DNA of 64,000 nt from Pseudomaricurvus alcaniphilus (GTDB lineage: Bacteria; Pseudomonadota; Gammaproteobacteria; Pseudomonadales; Cellvibrionaceae): positions 372,001-436,000 of the forward strand of contig NZ_JAAOIX010000001.1 in NCBI RefSeq assembly GCF_011440395.1, read 5' to 3'. How positions within the stretch are numbered: position 1 is the stretch's first letter; every line of letters begins with the position of its first letter. Shown in pieces: positions 59,067 through 64,000 of the stretch. The notes under the pieces are model-generated. The model was not told the origin of the DNA. It saw nothing but the letters and a program-made list of their open reading frames with translations, and searched no databases. The position numbers and the translations under genes were made by a program.

Positions 59067-61217
59067 TCAGGCGTAATAACTTTTGCCTGCGGCCGCCATG
59101 GCTCGCTGCTGCTCGGTAACCTGGTACAATTTGCCCAGATGTTGGTATTTATCGCTGTAAGCGACCAATTTTGCCAGACCAATACTGTCTGCCCAGCGAA
59201 ACACTCCGCCACGGAAAGCTGGAAAGCCGAGGCCATAGACCAGTGCCATATCGGCTTCCGCCGCGGTCCCCACGATGCCCTCTTCGAGGCAACGGGCCAT
59301 CTCGATCACCATAGGCAACATGCAACGAGCGACGATCTCCTCGTCGTCAAAGTCCCGCCGCGGCTCACTGACGGCGGCAATCAGGTCATAGACTTCCGCC
59401 GACGCCATCTTTTTCGGGCGGCCGCGCTCATCGGCTTCATAGCTGTAAAATCCCTTGCCATTTTTCTGGCCGAATCGGTTATTTTCATACATGACATCGG
59501 CACAAGTCTTGCCACTTTTCGCCATTCGATCCGGAAAGCCCTCTGCCATAACCTCTTCGCAGTGATAACAGGTGTCGATACCGACTACATCGCTCAGGTA
59601 TGCAGGCCCCATCGGCCAGCCCCACTGCTCCATCACCTGGTCTACCTTTTGAAAGTCGGCGCCATCGCGGACCAGTCCGGCAAAACCGGCAAAATAGGGG
59701 AACAGGGTACGGTTGACCAGAAACCCCGGGCAATCGTTAACCACAATGGCCTTTTTACCCAGTGAGTTGGCATAGGCGACCGTTCGTGCAATGGCTTCAT
59801 CGGAAGTTTTTTCACCCCGTATGACTTCCACCAGGGGCATGGCGTGAACCGGGTTGAAGAAGTGCATGCCGCAGAAATTTTCCGGGCGCTGCAGGGCTTC
59901 GGCCAGGTAGGTTATGGAAATAGTCGACGTATTCGAGGTGAGAACGGCCTGTTCGGAGACATTTCGCTCCACTTCAGCCAATACCGCGTGCTTTACTTTC
60001 GGGTTTTCGACCACAGCCTCGACCACGATATCGACCTTATCGAAACCCTCATAGGTCAGAGTGGGCTTGATACCACTGAGGATTTGCTGCATTTTCTCCG
60101 CCGTCATCTGGCCCTTGCTGACACGCTTGTTGAGCAGCTTGCTGGCTTCCTTGATACCCAGGTCGAGACCCGCCTGGGCGATATCCTTCATCAATATAGG
60201 CGTACCGGTATAAGCTGATTGATAGGCGATGCCGCCCCCCATAATACCCGCCCCCAGCACGCCGGCTTTGGCCACTTGATGTTGCGCTTTTTTCTCCCAA
60301 CCGCGGGCTTTTTTTGCCAACAACTGGTCACTCAGGAACATGCCCACCAACGCAGCCGCTGAGGGCGTAGCGAAGACTTTGGTAAAGGCCTTCTTCTCCA
60401 CTGCCAGGGCCTCATCGCGCCCGAGCCCCGCGCCCTGCTGAATGGCGTCCAGTGCCGTCATGGGCGCCGGGAAGTTCGGCCCCACTTGCTTCGCCAGGGC
60501 TGCCCGCAACCTATCAAATTCGGCCTGCAATGCAGCCGGATTGTCGCTTACAGGCGCCCGCTTTGTTTGCCGCCGTGACTGGAAGTCCAACTCGCCGTCG
60601 ATGCACTGCTGCAGTGTCGCCAGCGCAGATTCGCGCAGTGCATCGGGAGCGACCACTTTGTCGATCACACCCGCCTGCAGGGCTGCCTCGGCTTTTTGGT
60701 TGCGGCCCGAGGCAATCCAGTTAATCGCCGTTTCACAACCGGCCAGGCGGGACAAGCGCACGGTACCGCCCCACCCGGGAATCAAACCGAGATTGGTTTC
60801 TGGCAAGCCGACCTGGGCGCCACTGCTGGCGACCCGATAATCGCATCCCAGACAGAACTCCAGCCCGCCGCCCAGCGCAAAGCCATTGATGGCCACCACC
60901 ACGGGCACCTTCAAGTCTTCGATTCGATTGAAATTTTGGACATTCTGGTCCAGGTGCGCAGCGACTGCGTCGGCACCCTCGGCGAACAGCGGGACAAATT
61001 CCGTTATGTCGGCGCCGACGATAAATACACCCTTGCCACTGGTCACCAGCACCCCCTGCAGGGACGGTTGCGCCTCCAGCGCTGCAATCGCTTTATCCAG
61101 CTCGGCGACCGTGCGAGTATCGAACTTGTTAACCGACTCCCCCTGTAAATCGAAATTAAGCTCGGCAACATCACCGTCTAGCAATTTGACTGACAGGGTG
61201 GTTCCTTCAAATATCAT
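59067..61217 (-). CDS. fadB: Fatty-acid oxidation complex alpha subunit FadB
   Basis: 716 residues from the ATG at 61217 (GAGG about 7 bases upstream), giving MIFEGTTLSVKLLDGDVAEL, aligned with Pseudomonas FadB/FaoA. The N-terminal crotonase half has SGKGVFIVGADITEF and ALGGGLEFCLGCDYRVA with the hydratase glutamates (PETNLGLIPGWGGT). The C-terminal 3-hydroxyacyl-CoA dehydrogenase half has AGVLGAGIMGGGIAYQ, the histidine in GMHFFNPVHAMPLVEVIRG, and NDCPGFLVNRTLF. It carries two steps of beta-oxidation. Its usual partner fadA (thiolase) is missing directly downstream, where TraB/GumN is found instead, so the complex must be completed from elsewhere. Confidence 0.94.
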   Translation of the reverse strand: MIFEGTTLSVKLLDGDVAELNFDLQGESVNKFDTRTVAELDKAIAALEAQPSLQGVLVTSGKGVFIVGADITEFVPLFAEGADAVAAHLDQNVQNFNRIEDLKVPVVVAINGFALGGGLEFCLGCDYRVASSGAQVGLPETNLGLIPGWGGTVRLSRLAGCETAINWIASGRNQKAEAALQAGVIDKVVAPDALRESALATLQQCIDGELDFQSRRQTKRAPVSDNPAALQAEFDRLRAALAKQVGPNFPAPMTALDAIQQGAGLGRDEALAVEKKAFTKVFATPSAAALVGMFLSDQLLAKKARGWEKKAQHQVAKAGVLGAGIMGGGIAYQSAYTGTPILMKDIAQAGLDLGIKEASKLLNKRVSKGQMTAEKMQQILSGIKPTLTYEGFDKVDIVVEAVVENPKVKHAVLAEVERNVSEQAVLTSNTSTISITYLAEALQRPENFCGMHFFNPVHAMPLVEVIRGEKTSDEAIARTVAYANSLGKKAIVVNDCPGFLVNRTLFPYFAGFAGLVRDGADFQKVDQVMEQWGWPMGPAYLSDVVGIDTCYHCEEVMAEGFPDRMAKSGKTCADVMYENNRFGQKNGKGFYSYEADERGRPKKMASAEVYDLIAAVSEPRRDFDDEEIVARCMLPMVIEMARCLEEGIVGTAAEADMALVYGLGFPAFRGGVFRWADSIGLAKLVAYSDKYQHLGKLYQVTEQQRAMAAAGKSYYA

Positions 61218-61339
61218 GTATGACCTCATAAATTCTTTTTTGGATGACGACGCCATGTCGCCCGGGGGATCTGGCCTGGGGCAGTTGAACCAGCCATCGA
61301 CGCCAGTGAAATCAGCGCACGACCAAAAACAAGTACGGC

Positions 61340-61368
61340 AGTATACCGTTTCATATCCGACCCTTGAA
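61340..61368 (-). promoter_or_regulatory. Candidate promoter of fadB
   Basis: On the minus strand TTCAAG (61368-61363) and TATACT (61345-61340), spaced 17 bases, in the 282-base gap between the XRE-type gene and fadB. It would give a leader of about 115 bases. I see no clear PsrA- or FadR-like palindrome overlapping it. Confidence 0.4.
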
Positions 61369-61499
61369 CCATTTTTTCAGGAGCCGCGACACGACAAACA
61401 GCAAGGCGATGCAAGACGATTGTGCGGTGCGTTCGACACGAGCAACACAAAAAAACGGGATTCTGCTGTTGTTGATCCTGGCGTCGCAGCCGTGACCGG

Positions 61500-62030
61500 C
61501 TACTCGAGAGTGGCCTGCACCCACTGCACTTCGCCCTGCAATGGCTCCAGCCGGAACGGCGTGGTGGTGTAAAGGGTCAGGCTGTCTCCCCGCCGCAAGG
61601 TCTGGCTACCGGACAGGGAACTGAAGACTGCCTCCCCCGCAGTCACCAGCAGCAGAGTGGTATGACGCGCCAGCAGATTCAAGGGCGAATCGCCTGCGCT
61701 GTGACTGAAAACCCGCAGCTGGATATCACCGCCGCGCCCACGAGCCTCAGCCTGCAGACCTGCGGACAACATATGTCCTGCGACACTGTTGCCGGGTACC
61801 GTATGGGCCACAATCTTTTGCCGGGCGATATCGATGGCAAAGAAATCTGGCAGGGAAATGGGGAAGCCTTTTAAAACTTTTTCGAGGGATAATACCGACG
61901 GACTGACGGCCCCCTGTTCAATCACCGAGATGGCGCTATTGGGAATGCCGGCGCGTTTAGCCAGCTCGCGCTGCGACCAACCATAAAATTCGCGCAGCGC
62001 TTTCAAGCGTATACCAAGCTGTGACGCCAT
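61500..62030 (-). CDS. XRE-family transcriptional regulator with cupin domain
   Basis: 176 residues. An N-terminal Cro/C1-type helix-turn-helix at about 8-62 (LGIRLKALREFYGWSQRELA; IPNSAISVIEQGAVSPSVLSLEKVL) is joined to a C-terminal cupin fold (HTTLLLVTAGEAVFSSLSG; LRRGDSLTLYTTTPFRLEP). This is the PuuR-like arrangement, where the cupin binds a small ligand. The metal-binding histidines usual in enzymatic cupins are largely absent, in keeping with a sensor. It lies upstream of fadB and downstream of fabY, all on one strand, so a role in fatty-acid or polyamine control can be imagined but is not shown. Confidence 0.85.
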   Translation of the reverse strand: MASQLGIRLKALREFYGWSQRELAKRAGIPNSAISVIEQGAVSPSVLSLEKVLKGFPISLPDFFAIDIARQKIVAHTVPGNSVAGHMLSAGLQAEARGRGGDIQLRVFSHSAGDSPLNLLARHTTLLLVTAGEAVFSSLSGSQTLRRGDSLTLYTTTPFRLEPLQGEVQWVQATLE

Positions 62031-62128
62031 AAAGTAACCCGACCACTGGAGAAAACGGGCACCATACTACCAGCTCGCCAGCCACTCTCCTATCGGTTGC
62101 AACAAAGCCGCCACCCTACCAGTGGAAT

Positions 62129-64000
62129 TCAGTCGCGCATATCCTGATAGCGGTCGCAAGCCTTGTACTCAATGGGCTTATCCAGGCCGGGGATTGTAAT
62201 CCTGGCGTCGGAGATGGTCATCGCCTTGTCGTCAATCAGCTGCTCGCCGAAATTATAGACAATATTGAACTGGCCATGAGTGGCTGCTCGATCATACTCC
62301 AGCGCTCGTTCGCGCACGCCTTGCAGACGCTCCTCATAGGCGGCCATGACATCGGGACTGTAGCGCTTGGCCAACATCGACTTGACTACCGACGGCGCGA
62401 TAATCACGCCGGTCGCATTATTGCCTCCGAAACCCTTGGAGTTAATAAACGCCACTTGCAACTGTTCAATCGGAGTATCCGTGGTGGAAATATGCAGCCG
62501 CTCCCCGTGCACATCATCCGCCACCCGGTCAATGGTTTTGATGCCCGGCACCAGCCCGTATTCGAAGGAACCCAGCGCGGCCACCAGCTGATCGCCGCTG
62601 GCCGGCCCAATGGAGTGCCCGACATAGGCTTTTACCGCGGCAATCGGCCAGTCGGTAATATCAAAAGCACCGGCGATGCGATCAAACAGCTCCGACTCGG
62701 TTACCCGGTTAGCCGGCGTGCTGGAACCGTGGGCATGCACCATGCTGTGCTTGCGCACCGCGTCCATCCCCAGCAGGTCCCTGGCGGCGGCCACCGCTTT
62801 CGCCAAGGTAATATAATTGCCGGGTCCCGGTGCGGAGATGGATTTTTTAAACCCGTCGGCGTTAATAAACACATCGGTGGCGGCGCCGTAAACCTGGGCC
62901 CCCAACTCAACCGTCAGCTCATCGTCCATCAGAACCACAAACTGGCTGGACTCGGCAATAGTAAAGCCGCAATTGTCCCCGAATGGGCGGCTGGAGCGAC
63001 GCAGGTCAGGGCTGTCACAACCCTCAATCTTTTTCAAACCATCGAGCGTACCAAGGGCACTCATGGCGGCAAAGCCGTCGATGATTTCCTGAGTTACCGG
63101 CGCCTCGCTATTGCCCACCACCACGACCCGCGAGCGACCCGACTGGATCGCTTCAATACCCATTTTCAGGTTGTAGAGAAATGTGGCACAGGCGCCTGTA
63201 GCACAACCGGTAGTACCGACATTACCCAGCACATAAGCGTTGACAAAATCCGCTGGCATCGTATTCAAGCCCAGCGGTAACTGTTTGGCGGAAACACGGC
63301 CACCCTTGAGCCGCGACTGCATCATTCCGCCGAGGCCGTTTTCATCCAGCTGGCTCATAACGTTGCCGGCATAGACCGCAATCTCATCCGGATTGACCGA
63401 CGCCCGAATCGTCTCCCAGGGAATGCCTACAGAGTGCAGGGCGTCACTGACCCCGACGATAGTCATCTGCAGTGCGCGCGGGTGAAAGCGGGAATTGTAG
63501 AGCTCACCCGGATCAAAATTGGTCGGCAGTTGACCCGCTGACTTGACTGGCATGTCCCGGGTAGATTCGACTCTTACCTGGCAGTTTTCCGCCAGTTCAA
63601 CTTTAAAATCCCCGCTCGGCAACTCGGACACAGACCAACTGGCCGGCAGCGGATCGGGCAACTGTCGCCGCGACACGACGAACGACACGGGTCCGGCTTC
63701 CGGCATAACAGTGAGTGATTGTTGCCAGGGGGTGGCATCCACATCAAAGTAGGTCTTTTCAATACGCCGGATCAGGGTCGCCTGCAGGATCTGCTCACCG
63801 TAGCGGGCTTCAATCTCCGCCGCAGTCAATGGATTGCCATCGCGGTCCTGAAAACCGTCCGAGTTGGCGTTAATGATCCTGGTCATCACGCCGAGCCCGG
63901 CCAGGGTTTCCTGGCGCGTGGCTGCATCCAGACTCTCAATAACCATGCGCCGAAAACCGTGATGAAAGGAGCTTCGACCCGCTGCGTTATAACCGCCAAA
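62129..64000 (-). CDS. fabY: Beta-ketoacyl-ACP synthase FabY, 5' end cut by window
   Basis: Partial: 623 residues are visible and the frame is open to base 64000, upstream of an internal ATG at 63946. The visible N-terminus FGGYNAAGRSSFHHGFRRM matches the start of P. aeruginosa FabY as I recall it, so only about ten residues are missing. FabY condenses acetyl-CoA with malonyl-ACP to start fatty-acid synthesis, replacing FabH. The thiolase-fold catalytic set is present: cysteine in TTGCATGACATF, histidines in MVHAHGSSTPANRVTE and KAYVGHSIGPASGDQL, and the final glycine-rich FINSKGFGGNNATGV. Domain order and length agree with a single complete enzyme. Confidence 0.9.
   Translation of the reverse strand, partial: FGGYNAAGRSSFHHGFRRMVIESLDAATRQETLAGLGVMTRIINANSDGFQDRDGNPLTAAEIEARYGEQILQATLIRRIEKTYFDVDATPWQQSLTVMPEAGPVSFVVSRRQLPDPLPASWSVSELPSGDFKVELAENCQVRVESTRDMPVKSAGQLPTNFDPGELYNSRFHPRALQMTIVGVSDALHSVGIPWETIRASVNPDEIAVYAGNVMSQLDENGLGGMMQSRLKGGRVSAKQLPLGLNTMPADFVNAYVLGNVGTTGCATGACATFLYNLKMGIEAIQSGRSRVVVVGNSEAPVTQEIIDGFAAMSALGTLDGLKKIEGCDSPDLRRSSRPFGDNCGFTIAESSQFVVLMDDELTVELGAQVYGAATDVFINADGFKKSISAPGPGNYITLAKAVAAARDLLGMDAVRKHSMVHAHGSSTPANRVTESELFDRIAGAFDITDWPIAAVKAYVGHSIGPASGDQLVAALGSFEYGLVPGIKTIDRVADDVHGERLHISTTDTPIEQLQVAFINSKGFGGNNATGVIIAPSVVKSMLAKRYSPDVMAAYEERLQGVRERALEYDRAATHGQFNIVYNFGEQLIDDKAMTISDARITIPGLDKPIEYKACDRYQDMRD

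Noticed and set aside
59001-59765. A 254-residue plus-strand frame opposite fadB
   Set aside because: It is antisense to a clear FadB coding region and has no domain or conserved motif.

Overview
The window looks like core chromosome of a free-living gammaproteobacterium, most like the Cellvibrionales/Pseudomonas side of the class. The evidence is FabY-type ketoacyl synthase, the 180-kDa NAD-glutamate dehydrogenase, FimL, NhaB, and two gene blocks whose order I recall from Pseudomonas aeruginosa. I see no prophage, integrase, transposase gene, CRISPR array, toxin-antitoxin pair, defence island or biosynthetic cluster.

Layout from left to right: (1) 1-6 kb, minus strand: pyrD (cut by the window edge), a DUF2835 gene and the very long gdhB. 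(2) 6.2-13.5 kb, plus strand: a compact six-gene MoxR/DUF58/DUF4381/VWA/VWA-TPR/BatD operon with overlapping genes. (3) 13.6-24.6 kb, minus strand: fadD, then (upstream of it) a division/replication operon smc-zipA-ligA followed by an SLT lipoprotein, a conserved small protein, a Cof-type HAD phosphatase and a 73-aa membrane protein. (4) 25-27 kb: ccmI and ccmH without the rest of the cytochrome c maturation operon. (5) 27.1-27.6 kb: tRNA-Val and tRNA-Asp with a duplicated tRNA-Asp 3' end and terminator. (6) 27.6-34.4 kb, minus: AraC-type regulator, acuI-like reductase, sohB, a membrane protein, nudC and fimL. (7) 34.8-43 kb: nhaB, dnaQ, rnhA, a methyltransferase, gloB, mltD and an HDOD protein. 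(8) 43-48.8 kb, plus: a yejABEF-type peptide ABC importer. (9) 48.8-57.9 kb, minus: tRNA-Leu, tig, clpP, clpX, lon, hupB, ppiD, a protein-quality-control block. (10) 58-64 kb, minus: TraB/GumN protein, fadB without fadA, an XRE-cupin regulator and fabY (cut by the window edge).

The most unusual signal is not a protein. Three near-identical 169-bp palindromic elements (655-823, 24907-25075, 39421-39589) are each bounded by CTAG. In every case the terminal CTAG contains the TAG stop codon of the neighbouring gene (DUF2835, ccmI, gloB), and all three have the same orientation relative to that gene. This fits a non-autonomous, CTAG-targeting, MITE-like element that settles at stop codons and may act as a mobile transcription terminator. 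The window also holds several short tandem arrays (14-21 bp units), inside two coding regions and in four intergenic gaps, and a second, differently built palindromic repeat between batD and fadD.

Starts were moved inward from the longest open frame for DUF58, batA, batD, the 141-aa protein, ligA, ccmI, nudC, rnhA, gloB, mltD, yejA, ppiD, tig and fadB, on the basis of ribosome-binding sites, gene overlaps or family N-termini.
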